Positions 24,609 to 35,568 are shown, counted from the stretch's first letter. The stretch: DNA of 64,000 nt from Bactericera cockerelli (GCA_024516035.1 CM044958.1:3490832-3554831), one strand, 5' to 3'. Made by a program: numbers and translations. The notes: a model not told the origin generated them from the sequence alone.

Positions 24609-24748
24609 CAACTGAATTCAGTAGCTCGATCGATAAGGCGGCGCCGGCGGACTTGTAACCAGGAGGTCGGTGGTTCAGTGCCATATTGAGCAAAGATATA
24701 GTAAAGTGAGTTTGAGTAGTTGTGACATCACTTTCGTGATGTCACAAC
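24609..24748 (+). repeat. SINE-B copy ending in a perfect 13-bp hairpin
   Basis: CAGTAGCTCGATCGATAAGG, GGCGGACTTGTAACCAGGAGG and GTCGGTGGTTCAG match the head. There is a small insertion (GGCGCC) in the D-loop/anticodon interval. The B box is damaged. The 3' end is GTTGTGACATCAC-TTTC-GTGATGTCACAAC (24719-24748), a perfect stem; other copies show only part of this pairing. Confidence 0.85.
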
Positions 24749-25077
24749 ACAACTGATGTCAACTACTGAAAATTATAACTTTTTAACATTTTCATTTATG
24801 CATTTTTTAACATGATGATGATGATATTTATTTCTTAAATACTTTGAGAGGTATAAAAGCATGTTATTTACAGAATATCACTTTATCACAAAAAAAATAA
24901 CCTTTTACGTAAATATCATGAAAGTTTTCATGAAATTCAGTTAAGGATGCCCTTCCTATTGCCAACCCTGTTCAAGACACTAATCTTAGTCACCAAAAGA
25001 AAAACATCAATAAATATTTAATTCCATTTTATCACTTAATCAAGGACATCCGCGAATGACAGGAGGTCATCCAATGG

Positions 25078-25185
25078 GGTTAGGTGGTAAAAATGCTTTG
25101 AGCATTAACCTCGCCTGGTTAACGCTCAAAGTATTAAGCAGGCGTGTTATAGCACCTTCCACTAAAGGGTGTTATTATTATTATC
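25078..25185 (+). repeat. ATT-tailed short repeat G, copy 1
   Basis: GGTTAGGTGGTAAAAATGC, TTTGAGCATTAACCTCGC and CCACTAAAGGGTGTTATTATT. A second copy lies at 44930-45004. The (TTA)n tail resembles that of the LINE at 53035, suggesting the same type of retrotransposition machinery (inference). Contains the inverted words GCTTTGAGCATTAACC...GGTTAACGCTCAAAG. Confidence 0.7.
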
Positions 25186-26802
25186 CAAAAGTCCTTCGAA
25201 CAAATTAATCAATCCAAGTTTAGAAATGATGGCAAATATCGAGAACAGGAGAGAGAGGACAGTTTCCAATTCGCGAACTATCCACTCTTCCCTCAGTCAG
25301 AAATAACAACATGGGCTCATAAAATGAATTACGGGAATCAACATGCAATAAACACACATCTGGGGGCAGTTATGATAATTTTTATTTTGGTAATAAAAAT
25401 GATTGCCTGATAACTCCCCCTAGGGTTATAGCATTTAATTTTATTGGTCCTCTTCTGGGGTAAGGGAGGGTCATCTCATATTGAATGCATAGTTATTGTT
25501 TCAAGATAATTGAGTAAATGCGTAAATTTGTTTCATATGATCAAAACATCCTTCATAAATTGGATAATATATTATGTATGAAGAAAAAGTTTAAAATCGG
25601 AAATTAGGAAGTTTTGGAACTAATATTGAAAGTGATTACTAATATTTATGTTTTTACTTAATCACTACAGTAGTAAGTATATGTATATACAAATTTACCA
25701 TGTGTAACTTGTTTAAAAATTTTCTGATGACATCATGAGTCGTTCTCAAACATGTTTTGTTTATCATATTGTGTCTGTAGGATAATTGTAATTGATGTGG
25801 GCTTAATTGATAAAACCTTCGAGTAAATTATTAAGATTGTTCAACAATATTTAAAATATCTACCAAATTAATCATCAGTCATTTGCAGAGTTTTTTTGTG
25901 ACTATTTTTGTGTGGAGAAATAATAATTTGAAAGTAATAAAATATCACTTATAAATTTCGTAGTTCAAGATACAATTATGTTCATATTCTAGAGAGTCCA
26001 AATAATTAACTACCACAAAGGTATAATAAAGAAACAATCACTTTATTATTTATTTATTTTTAAAAGGACTTCATTTTAAGATTCTTATTATTATTCGCTC
26101 AAAATAATAATGTATTCTATTGTATGTATACCTAATCTTATATAACCTCCTAGTCTATTGCGACGAAGCTCTAAATAATCTAAAACCCAACCTCGACGAT
26201 TTATTAAACTGTTATTTGGTTTTCAAGGCAGTAATTTAACCCTTGCCCCCACCCCTGGTTCAGGCTCGGCAGGACATATCCTATTAATGAATTATTCATG
26301 CTAATAAGCTACAAGCGGGTCATTATCAACGGCCCCCACCCCGACTGACTTACCACAGGCCAAAATAATTTCCAATCCATGTTTGTTTCGTGCGGAGGAG
26401 TTGCACAGGGCTTTGTGGTTTCAGTGGATAGTTGTTTGGAAGGGATAGCGAGGTTAGTTTAGAAAGGATTAGCTAGGATTCTCGAGATACTCACTACTAC
26501 TCTTACGAGTAGTTTAATAGGTTAAACTACAATATACTGTCTACACAAAAGATATGAATTACTATAATGTATAACAAAACTTAAAATAATAATTAGTGAA
26601 CCTATAGGTTAGAAGCTTTCTTTGCCACCAAACTGGGTTGTTAGATCGGCTTGTTGCTGTAATGGCTTGATTGTATTATGGATGAGAGTTTAATAAAAGA
26701 CACTTGTTTATATTGCCCGATCAAGACCAAAGACTTGTTTTGGTGTCAGTATTATTTGGTCAAAGTCTGAAATTAATTAGTATAAATTTGGTAGGTAGTA
26801 CA
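25186..26802. other. AT-rich non-coding DNA with a GC-balanced candidate conserved element
   Basis: Mostly featureless. The stretch 26220-26405 is compositionally different, unique within this window, and contains TAATGAATTATTCATGCTAA, a cluster of homeodomain-type TAAT words, between two C-rich segments (CCCCCACCCC). A cis-regulatory role is only a guess. Confidence 0.4.
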
Positions 26803-26872
26803 CCGGCCGGCCGCGGTTTTCATCCACGGCCGGCCTGTGGATAAAAACTACGTAGAAATGAGGTTTTTATCC
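26803..26872. repeat. two consecutive hairpins, one GC-rich
   Basis: CCGGCCGGCCGCGG (26803-26816) pairs with CCACGGCCGGCCTG (26824-26837) around a short loop, with few mismatches. Immediately after, GGATAAAAAC (26839-26848) pairs with GTTTTTATCC (26863-26872). The GC-rich part is isolated in AT-rich DNA. Role unknown. Confidence 0.75.
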
Positions 26873-26950
26873 TCTTAACAAACAAATTAAAAAGCTATCA
26901 ATTTTATCTGTTTATTGTAATTTACGAAAACAACTTTTCTATGAGGCTGA

Positions 26951-27256
26951 CCATCAATACCGTGCAATCTTACTACAAAATTACAAATATTTAAATTGAA
27001 AGCTTTATCAACCTCTGAGAAAATTTCAAATGGGTGCATAGAGCATCAAGAAATTCGCAATGCAGTATCGGTATTCCAAGAGAGACTAAAAAGCTTTAAA
27101 GGATATCACGAAGATGAATATTTAAAACGATGCCATACAAAATGGATACAAATTGACTATGGTAAAAGTAAGAAGACATCAAAGAAAATAAACATAGACG
27201 TAGAAACTAGAACATTCTTAACCAATTTCGATGTTTTTCAAAAATATTTTTTATAG
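26951..27256 (+). CDS. possible exon or degraded coding fragment, unidentified
   Basis: About 101 codons are open without an ATG, from just after a stop near 26950 to a TAG at 27254. Composition is protein-like (mixed Lys/Glu/Phe/Asp, e.g. FQERLKSFKGYHEDEYLKRC) rather than simple-sequence. I recognise no family. It could be the 3' exon of a gene, a TE fragment, or chance. No convincing acceptor site is evident upstream. Confidence 0.15.
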   Translation, partial: PSIPCNLTTKLQIFKLKALSTSEKISNGCIEHQEIRNAVSVFQERLKSFKGYHEDEYLKRCHTKWIQIDYGKSKKTSKKINIDVETRTFLTNFDVFQKYFL

Positions 27257-28232
27257 ATTTATGTTTCTACCAATTGCACTTCATCTCTACAATCTAGGAG
27301 TGACGGCATATCCTTTTCGGAGATAAATTTTAAAGATTAAGTAGTATCTCAAATAAAAGTCCGTTTGATATTTTCAAGTCTTCACCATAATCTTAGTAGA
27401 AAGGGTTCAAGACTACAAAACTCTACAGAGTAGTTAGTTCCCATGAATTTTTCAATGTTTTTAGATATTCCAGAATTAGAATATTAAGAAGTTGTGATTC
27501 ACAAATGGCTCTTGATGAAATAGCATTTGGAGTAATGAGTTTAATAAGTCTTTCAACTCCATCTTCTTGAGCATTTTATTCCAGTTCCTGAACCTCCCAC
27601 TCTCCATCCTTATCTTCATCTACTACATCTTTCGTAACATGTTGTCTTCCATTCTCTCCTCCTACCTATCTTCTTCCTCATCGTCCTCTCCTCCCCAACA
27701 TTATTTCCTTCAGCTAGTTTGTCTGTCATCATGTTTCTAAAATCTTCTGTGACAGAACATTAGCTCCTTGTCCCATCAAATTTGCTGGCACCATCGAATT
27801 GTGTTAACAAATCATCTAACGTATTATTTCTGGGGGGTTGAGTAATTCTATTGAACTAATGTAGCGTGCATTTGTGTAGTTTGTTAATGAGTGTTTCTTC
27901 TATCCAAGACGACATTTGTGTAATTTATATAGGTGATTTAAGACGAGTTTTAGCTGTGCTGTGCATGAGTTTTTCTTATTGTAACGATGTATTGATGATG
28001 TTGAGGGTAATGGTCTTTAACAAGTTTGGCTGCAGCATACTTATTTGACTTTTCCTGCCTAAAGTGGTTTGTCCAAATACAAGGATGTAATGCTCTCTTT
28101 ATCGGAATATCTTTTATTTAAAGGAAGAGTTAAGAAAATGACGAAATATATTTACCTATTTCTTTGTGTCAGTAAATCTAAACTTTATTGTGTGGCTCAT
28201 CATCACCTTCTTAATCACATTAATAGCCCCAC
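27257..28232. other. non-coding DNA
   Basis: A CT-rich patch at 27560-27730. No genes or TE ends recognised. Confidence 0.5.
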
Positions 28233-28275
28233 TAATATAGTCCGGCTGGTAATGGTTAGTTGTAACAACTCATTC
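28233..28275 (-). repeat. internally deleted copy of the 32.9-kb tRNA-headed repeat
   Basis: TAATATAGTCCGGCTGG and ATGGTTAGTTGTAACAACTC match 32890-32906 and 32952 onward, but the ~50 bp between them in the 32.9-kb copy is missing. Only the 3' part of the element is present. It stops about 20 bp before the large palindrome. Confidence 0.6.
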
Positions 28276-28294
28276 ATGGTTATGGTTTGTTATA

Positions 28295-28911
28295 ATCCCC
28301 CAAAAAACACTTCGTGTAAAAATAGTCGTCAAGTGTTGGAATGATTAAAAAGAACTGATATCAAAAACGTCAATTTTCAATGTTTGAAGGAAAATTTTTT
28401 TTTCATGTAATAAGTCTCTTGATAATTCAACCAAAATAATAGCCTCACAACAACAATTCACCTTTGAGCAAACTTCGATTTGGTATTTTGAGAATTTAAC
28501 CAAAAAATAGCCACACAACAAAACAATGCTCTTGTAAGAACAATCTTGCATAATTACAGAACCACGTCCTTGACTGCACACTGTTTTGTTAGCAACGTAC
28601 TTCACATTAATTTCAGAACAAAACAGTGTGCAGTCAAGGACGTGGTTCTGTAATTATGCAAGATTGTTCTTACAAGAGCATTGTTTTGTTGTGTGGCTAT
28701 TTTTGGTTAAATTCTCAAAATACCAAATCGAAGTTTGCTCAAAGGTGAATTGTTGTTGTGAGGCTATTATTTTGGTTGAATTATCAAGAGACTTATTACA
28801 TGAAAAAAAAATTTTCCTTCAAACATTGAAAATTGACGTTTTTGATATCAGTTCTTTTTAATCATTCCAACACTTGACGACTATTTTTACACGAAGTGTT
28901 TTTTGGGGGAT
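28295..28911. repeat. large near-perfect palindrome (arms ~296/295 bp, 26-nt spacer)
   Basis: The left arm (28295-28590) is the reverse complement of the right arm (28617-28911). The only clear difference I found is a one-base A-run change (CCAAAAAATAGCC versus five As). The spacer is 28591-28616. The arms start and end at ATCCCCC/GGGGGAT, with no similarity beyond. The two arms therefore give the same open frame in opposite directions. Each arm also holds an internal diverged direct repeat (GTTGTGTGGCTATTTTTGG versus GTTGTGAGGCTATTATTTTGG). Confidence 0.95.
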
Positions 28912-29240
28912 ATCACTACTTTTTGATTTAATTGATTTTCATATGATAGATGAAATAAAAACTGGTCAACAATCAACAGATAAAAGAAAAAGAACTTTTA
29001 ATTAAAGGATGTATATCTTTTAATTCAAAGAGAAAAAAAAAAAATGATAGAAAAAAAGATGCTGAAAAAATATTTCACGGTACTTGCTAGAGAGAGGAGA
29101 AATCTTGAGATAATAGGTGTATTCCTTATTGAGTGGCACTAGATAGCGCTCAGCAATTTTGTTGATCTATTCAAATTTTGAAACCCACTGCTAGATTCAT
29201 TAACAGAAAATTACCCCGTTTCAGTATTGTTGGCAATAGT
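28912..29240. other. AT-rich non-coding DNA
   Basis: Includes an A-run at about 29035-29044. No gene or element recognised. Confidence 0.5.
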
Positions 29241-30094
29241 TAGAGATGGGTGATACCGAGTATTTCATAGAACCGGTACTTCAGTAATCGATTACATAAA
29301 AGTACTGAGTATTTACCGAGGTTCTTTTGTACTTGGTTTTTGATATTCTGCGAGCGGATGTAAATGGAATAGTGGATTCGAGTAATCACTCAAGAACCAA
29401 GTACAAAAGCACCGTACACTAACTAAATCTCACAATTTTGCATTCAGAATGTTTACAGGAGACGAATCTCGATTCACAAAATTTGTTGGGTGTTTTAGTT
29501 TCAAGTGTTTCAATAGATTAGAAGCTCCACCTCCTATTTTATAACCTGAATTAAATAATGTACATTTCCCTAAACCGTCCAATTGTTTGACAAAGAAGTT
29601 TCAAATAGAAGACTTGTTTCTACGAGACAAAAAGAAAAATATTAGGACACCGACAGCCTGAATATTATTCATAGATAATATCGGAATAATGAAGTACCTC
29701 TCTCTGCTGTACCCAGTTCTACAGATGGGTATTTGGGTATTATTGTGATACCGATTATTTCATAGAACCGGTACCCAGTATGGTGCCCTGCCCCGGCGTG
29801 TAATACCAAATATTTAATAAAAACGGTACCCGATTACTACGTACGATACGTTGGTACTCGGTCCCAGTGTGTAATACCGAGTATTTCATAAAATCGGTAC
29901 CCAGTACGGTATGCGGATCCAGTGTTATACCGTCACCAGTGTTGTACGCGGTACGGGTGCAGGTACCTAGCAAAATTTTGTACCCGGTATGGGTACGGGT
30001 ACCTAATTTTATCATGTACCCGGTGCAGGTACTTTTGTAAATGTACCCGGTATTTTTTTGGGTACTTTTCGGGTACGTTATCCTTATCTATAGT
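29241..30094. repeat. GGTACC-rich degenerate array, possible hAT-like remnant
   Basis: Units resembling GTAATACCGAGTATTTCATA...CGGTACCCAGTA occur at about 29250, 29747, 29799 and 29872. From 29945 to 30075 the array shortens to words such as GTACCCGGTATGGGTACGGG. The left boundary TAGAGATGGGTGATAC and the inverted right boundary TAGATAAGGATAACG are weakly similar, and AGATGGG is typical of hAT ends, but I find no 8-bp TSD. The hAT call is tentative; the array itself is directly visible. Confidence 0.6.
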
Positions 30095-30404
30095 AAGTAT
30101 AGTAATAAGATTTGTCTAAATTATTTTAACTGTGGAGGACAAAGTCTTGTCATTAGAATACCACCTAACAACCAAACTAAATAAAATACCAAATTGATGG
30201 TTAGCCTTTAATGAGGTCTTGCTTGAACTCGAAGTTCCAGGTTAAAAGTCTAGTAAGCTAGATTTTATTTTTATTTAAAATTACTATTAATGTTAATGTA
30301 ATATTATTATTATCATCATCATCACAATCAAGAAATAAAAAGATACATTTATTAATAATAAGGCTTGTACCTTTTTAATTTAAGTATGAATTTGTAAACA
30401 AAAA

Positions 30405-30578
30405 TAACTAGAATGTAGAAAAAATAGTATTCTATCATATAAAACAAATTTGAAGGAAATCGGTTAAGCGGTTTTGAAGATACAAGTGATTTAGTCGAAA
30501 AAATCAAAATTGCCAGGTGTATACAATGTGAAACAATCACGAGGAAGTTATGTGTCCATAATTAGCAGTGTTTTTTTA
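30405..30578 (-). repeat. interspersed repeat E, copy 2
   Basis: Reverse complement matches 6016-6192 from AACACTGCTAATTATG through CTTCCTCGTGATTGTTTCAC to TTTTTTCTACATTCTA. It lacks the GACA-tailed units seen downstream of copy 1. Confidence 0.75.
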
Positions 30579-30668
30579 TTTATATTTATAATGTAGGTAC
30601 ATATTTGTAAATTTTGAATGAGATCTATGTAATTTACGATTCATAATACAAAAGCATTGATCAAAATA

Positions 30669-30690
30669 AATGCTTTATTTAGACTGTCAG
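30669..30690 (-). repeat. 3'-tail fragment shared with the 40.8-kb SINE-C-like element
   Basis: Plus-strand TGCTTTATTTAGACTGTCAG matches TGCTTTATTTAGACCGTCAG at 40836-40855. Probably a truncated SINE 3' end (AATAAA on the minus strand). Confidence 0.5.
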
Positions 30691-30700
30691 TTGTCAGTGG

Positions 30701-30948
30701 CCAGCCTCCGTGGCGTAAAGGTTGTAACTACTGCCCGAAGTTCAGACATTTCGAGTTCGATTCCCAGTTGTTCCAGACTTTTCTAATATTTTTTCCCCTC
30801 TAAACACGTGAGTCTGGAATCTACCCAGGCTGGGCGAGTTAAATGTAGGTAGCTAGAACGATTCCCAGCGAATGGAGGGTAAAACCCCCCGTCCTGACTA
30901 GTTCAAATCAGGACGTTAAAACCAATTAAAATCAACTGGTCACAATCG
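30701..30948 (+). repeat. SINE-A copy 2
   Basis: CCAGCCTCCGTGGCGTAAAGG (A box), GAGTTCGATTC (B box, 30753-30763) and the module 30804-30923 with CCCAGGCTGGGCGAG and GAATGGAGGGTAAAACC, ending ATCAACTGGTCACAAT. The B box here is closer to the tRNA consensus GGTTCGANTCC than in copy 1. Confidence 0.9.
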
Positions 30949-31674
30949 TTTTAAAATGAGGTTCGTGTGATAATTGGTGCTTCTTTTGTGGAACTTCAAC
31001 CAGTAATAACGAAGAAAAAAACATACCTATTTAATCTTAAAATCCATTAACAATAATTCATTAATAATCAACTAGTTTTTTAACCTTGTATTGAAAAATT
31101 AGTTATGAACTCGTTAAATAACGGACAACTTTGTTTAGTGGTTTTGTTTACAATACAATTTTAATTATAATATGTACCTAAGTACATGGTAGGTAGATGG
31201 AAATTCGATCTTGGTAAAATAAAGGGGGAAATGAAAGTGCCAAGTATTATTGTATGTTCCGAAATTGCCTCTTACTATGGCTCTAAGAAATGTTGACCCA
31301 TATACATATTTGGCTAACTTCGAGTTACTAAACATGGTGTCAATTCAGCATAATCAGTTGGTAGGTATAAACAGAAGAAGTGAGACATTATACTAGATAA
31401 TACATTTAATAATTATAAATTAATAAGCAAGCATATATCCAATATCCATGGAATATACCCTGAAAATTTCAGCTCGATTGGACAAAAAATGCAACTTATA
31501 TCATGTTACAATGTTTACATAGGTAGATGGATAATTAGATTGTGACAAATCAATGTTGATCGAGTTAAAGCATACTCACTTCGTTCGAAATTAAACGGTC
31601 ATAGGAGGTTGACTCAAACTACCAACTACTGCTTTTTTTCTCACGAGAAAACCGGACATCCAAAGTACAGAGTA
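30949..31674. other. AT-rich non-coding DNA
   Basis: TAGGTAGATGG recurs at about 31189 and 31520, and a phrase AAAATTTCAGCTCGATTGGAC near 31465 resembles common insect repeat tails. No genes. Confidence 0.45.
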
Positions 31675-31795
31675 AAAAAAAATTATACCTAGCCGGGATT
31701 CGAACCCAGGTCACCTTGCAAACTTTGTGCATAACGTGTAGATTAAGACGCTATGCTTTGTGTTTTACCTACACCAGTCGAAGACCACAGAGACT
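31675..31795 (-). repeat. tRNA-derived element with consensus B box and T9 terminator
   Basis: The minus strand carries GGGTTCGAATCCCGGCTAGG (perfect B box) followed after a few bases by a run of nine T (plus-strand A run 31674-31682). The upstream 5' half is tRNA-like but the acceptor does not pair, so I call it a tRNA-derived SINE or tRNA pseudogene rather than a tRNA gene. Confidence 0.6.
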
Positions 31796-32889
31796 GCTCA
31801 ATACATAATATTTTATTATAATTTATTATTGTTTTGATCTATTTTAATCAATATTTTTCCCTTTACTGGCCAATACTTTATACACTTCTCATAATAACCT
31901 AGTTTACCTCTTGATGTAGAAATCTCTGAATGAAGTTATAAAACGTTATTATTCTCCAACTGATAACTCAGTTTGCTGGCAGCTTGGGTGAAGCAAAGAT
32001 GATTGGATCCTACCCATATTTAAGTTCTATGTGAGGCGAAGATTTTTTGTTACTCTCATAAATCTTATTTCAGTTTTTTATTTTTATGTCTCACACTGTC
32101 GCTGATTTTCCTAACATTTTATTTACATCGTAGTATATTTCTGCGTAATTAGACCTTTAGAAAGAACCTTCATTCATCAACTTGGGATAAATAGGCGTGG
32201 CTCCAGGGTTCATTTTAGATATTCCTTTAGATGGCTTTAAATACTTTTCTACTTGTTTCAACCATCTGAAATTAAGTGATCTCATTCCTTTTGACTAGAC
32301 CTTTCTAAAAACACCAGAAATACAACTCTAGGATAAAAATAGACGGCTCTGGGCTCCATAATAAGTATTCCTTTCAAAGGGTATAACTCAAGTTTGGTCC
32401 AGTGTAATACTTTAGTTATATTTTTATATTTTTTCCTATGATAAGGCCTTTCGAAAAATACCACAACCGCAGCTCCAAGATAACCAAGGGCGGCTCTGTG
32501 CAACTTTCCCGTTTTATTTTAGAAGGCTATATCTCCTATCCTATACAAAATAAATACTTGAAACTATAAAAGGTATGCAGAGATGAAAATTCTCTTTTCA
32601 AAAACGTAGCTCACGTCTTTCCACGATAAGCACACGTTGCTGTACCCTTGACAGAAAATTGGTCTGAAAAAAAAAAAAAAAAAAAAAAACCCGTATGAAT
32701 AATTTCATGAAATTCAAGATTTTCGGCGTGGCCAGTAAACGACTTTAACTGTACGTAGGAACCTCGCGCTTTCGTGAAACACAATCTATTTTCGCGTCTC
32801 ATTACGAATTTGAAATAAAAATTGATAAAAGTTAGCGTTAAGTGGGCGAAAACAATAAAACAAAATACATATAAACTCTGTTTCGTGTT
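31796..32889. other. non-coding DNA
   Basis: A poly-A of about 23 at 32666-32688. A diverged tandem arrangement around 32160-32500 repeats AGAC/AAGGCCTTT..AAA and CCAAGATAA/CTAGGATAA words. No gene recognised. Confidence 0.4.
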
Positions 32890-33112
32890 AATATAGGCCG
32901 GGTGGCTGGCGCTACTTGACGAGCGCTCGCCTCCCGGCGAGCTTGATGTCATGGTTAGTTGTAACAACTCATTTTTGCCCACGAAGTACGAGAGGACTCC
33001 GGACATTCAAGTAAAAAGTATTTCATATTTTCTCTCCTGCCGAGGATTGAAGCTGGGTAACCGTACAGGCAACCCTGGTGCACTACTCCACTCGGCCACG
33101 GTTTTGTAAAGA
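32890..33112 (-). repeat. tRNA-headed SINE-like element
   Basis: Minus strand begins CCGTGGCCGAGTGGAGTAG (A-box-like) and CAGCTTCAATCCTCGGC (B-box-like, 33042-33060). The body contains GAGTTGTTACAACTAACCAT, and the 3' part has a GC-rich hairpin, GCTCGCC...GGCGAGC. A shortened copy of the 3' part lies at 28233. Confidence 0.65.
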
Positions 33113-35424
33113 TTTTTTATATTTTTAATTTTATTATTTAAGTGCCATAAAGCCAGACTAATATATTTTTTCCTGTTGATTTGTTTCAGGTATGTCAATG
33201 ATGATTGCTGAAATTTTTGAGTACCTATCATAATACTGATTAGTGGTAAGTTCAAACTCGATTTTTACTTGTTTAGTAGGAGATGTAATTTGACTCAGAA
33301 AGTGTGTGTTTGTATCCTCAAAGAAATCACTGATTTTTATTTTAAAACTGCTATAATACCCTAACCCAGTCCACCTTTTAAAAAACCCAAAAAAACAACA
33401 CTATGCTGTTTCTACAATTCACGTAAAAAAAACTTATACAGTCATATTCTTACATACAAGATTCATTCTTATTGCAATCGTCAGCACTGCCATGCTTTTT
33501 TCCGAGGAAACACAAACAACTCTTTCGCCATCATCAGCAACAAAGCGGTGGGCTGATTGTTTCTCCAGCAACCTAGGCCGCGAGTGCACCGAGAAACACA
33601 AGCAGCCGTTGCCGCAAGCCTTCTCTATTGAATATTTAACTGGAGGGGAGCATATTAAACAGTAATTTACTCAGAAGGAAGACGCACGAAGAGAAGCACT
33701 CTCGTGAATTATAAATGTGGAGAAGCCTCCGCTAGTTTTCCTCCTTGACGAAGTTTCGACTTGGATTTGATTTTCCTCTTCTTCCACCCGTTGTAAACTC
33801 TTTGGGCGAAACCATCAAGTGCGGATATTGCGGTCAGTCTGTAGAGAAGCGTAAACTTCCGTCCCCTTTGAACCCCGTCTGCAATCTTCGTCTTCTCAGC
33901 TAGGAAGAGGTTTTGTGTGAGGAAGGATGAGCTAGGAAGAGTCTTTGGATGAAGTGGGAGAAGGAAGTGGAGGAAATCTCTTGGGGACAGACGGGTTTAG
34001 AGTTTGAGGGGATGGCTTTGTTTCGAAAAAAAACTTTGACGATGTGCTGAAGACAGTTTCGCGTTTGTTTACGAGTCTGGGCTTGTGGTAGGGTTGGTGA
34101 AGTTCTTGCTTCTCTGGAGACAAGTTAGTCTGCTATTATCATATTTAGATTTTTTGGATTTTTATTTATAACTATGTATTTGGAAGAAATCGTATATCTC
34201 TTAAGATAATGGTAATAATGAAATTTATGAAAATTTACGAAGTAGTTTTTTTTCATTCTTTTCTTTCTTCTCTTTTTTCTTTCTTTTTTTTCCTTTGAGC
34301 GCTTTAACCTTGTCGTTTGCCTTAAAATTTCTTTTGTATAATTGTTAAATTAAATTTCTAATCAATTGATACAAATTTTATTTTACGAAGTATATCAGTA
34401 TTTCGTCGGCTAGGAGGTAAAACTGACCAAGTGACAGTTGGTCATTTTTCCAATTTTTCGTTACTCTGGTCGGAAATTAACCTAATTATTGGCTAAAAAT
34501 CAAAAGTTCGGTAGTATTAAAACATATGCGCGGGACAGAGCGAAAAACAATTTTTACCTGAAAGACAGGTGTGATTTCAATGACCAAATTCAGATCGTCC
34601 AAATGCAGATGGTCGGTTTTACTTTCCACCTGACGATTTGATTGTGTAAGTTCAAGATTATTCGAACAGTCCACACCTTGTCCTAAGCGAAGGTACGTAC
34701 TGAATAAGGAATGGAGTCTAAAATGAGGTCAATCTGTCAAGGATGAAAATGCTGATAGAGCAATTTTTGACGTTGGATAAAGATATGATGAAATGAAGTT
34801 TATCTATCATGGAATGAAATATCCGGAGATGAAAGTCACATTTTCAGATGAAATCGAATTTAGAGTCCTTCATGCTCTCTTGTAACAGCCCTTTTTTCTT
34901 CCTCCTTCCCCTCCTCTACCTCCTCCTCTCCTCTTTCACCTCCTCCTCTCCTCCTTAACTCTCGACAACGCGTGGAAAGTTGAGGAAACTGTGTAGCAAA
35001 GTTTGCGTCGGATTGGCATCTGATAGCACGTGCTCTCTGGCTTTTCACGAAAATTACAAAAGTTTTTTCAGTGCTGATATTGTGAAAATTTTCTTCTCCT
35101 TCAAGTGTGTAAGGTGAACGTATCGAGAAACGTAACGCATTATCTGACAGACGAGGGGAGAGAGGGAAGAACAGGAGAGGCAGGATGAAAGGGGAGAGGG
35201 GAGGATGTGTGGAAGAGGCAATAAAGCGAACTTTAAATGTGTGGAGATGAACGTGAGATTGGATTACTTTAAGAGTAATCTAGGAATTGTAATAATAATA
35301 ATAATCCGTATAATAATGAGTCTTTTTCATATTCACAGATCAGAACTTATTAAAAATTCCATACATACATGAGTAGTTTTGTTTTGATGTCATAATATTT
35401 ATGGGCCCGATAATTTTGTAAAAA
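33113..35424. other. non-coding DNA, partly GC-balanced
   Basis: The region 33480-33660 is less AT-rich and unique in the window (for example GGCCGCGAGTGCACCGAG), but shows no reading frame with recognisable motifs. CT- and GA-rich patches occur at 34880-34955 and 35150-35220. No genes called. Confidence 0.45.
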
Positions 35425-35445
35425 AAAGTGTAAATAAATAAATAG
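35425..35445. repeat. 21-bp target-site duplication, left
   Basis: AAAGTGTAAATAAATAAATAG is repeated perfectly at 35569-35589 around the SINE-B copy. Confidence 0.9.
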
Positions 35446-35568
35446 ACCGACCTCAGTAGCTCGGTCGATAAGACGGTGTCGGTGGTTCAAGTCCCGGTTT
35501 CAGTGTAGATTTAGTAAAGCGAGTTTGAGTAGTTCTGATAGCAAGAAAGTGATTAACACAAATATAAT
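35446..35568 (+). repeat. SINE-B copy lacking the anticodon arm, flanked by perfect TSD
   Basis: ACCGACCTCAGTAGCTCGG, TAAGACGGTGTCGGTGGTTC, CAAGTCCCGGTTTCAG and the body through GATTAACACAAATATAAT. Compared with full copies, about 17 bases including ACTTGTAACCTGG are missing between the A-box and B-box parts. Both promoter boxes remain. The perfect 21-bp TSD implies a young insertion. Confidence 0.92.

Noticed and set aside
28345..28861. Two identical proteins encoded on opposite strands
   Set aside because: They are the same palindrome arm read twice; no recognisable domain. The palindrome is the real feature.
31675..31760. Functional tRNA gene
   Set aside because: B box and T arm are good but I could not find a matching 5' acceptor strand or a proper D arm.
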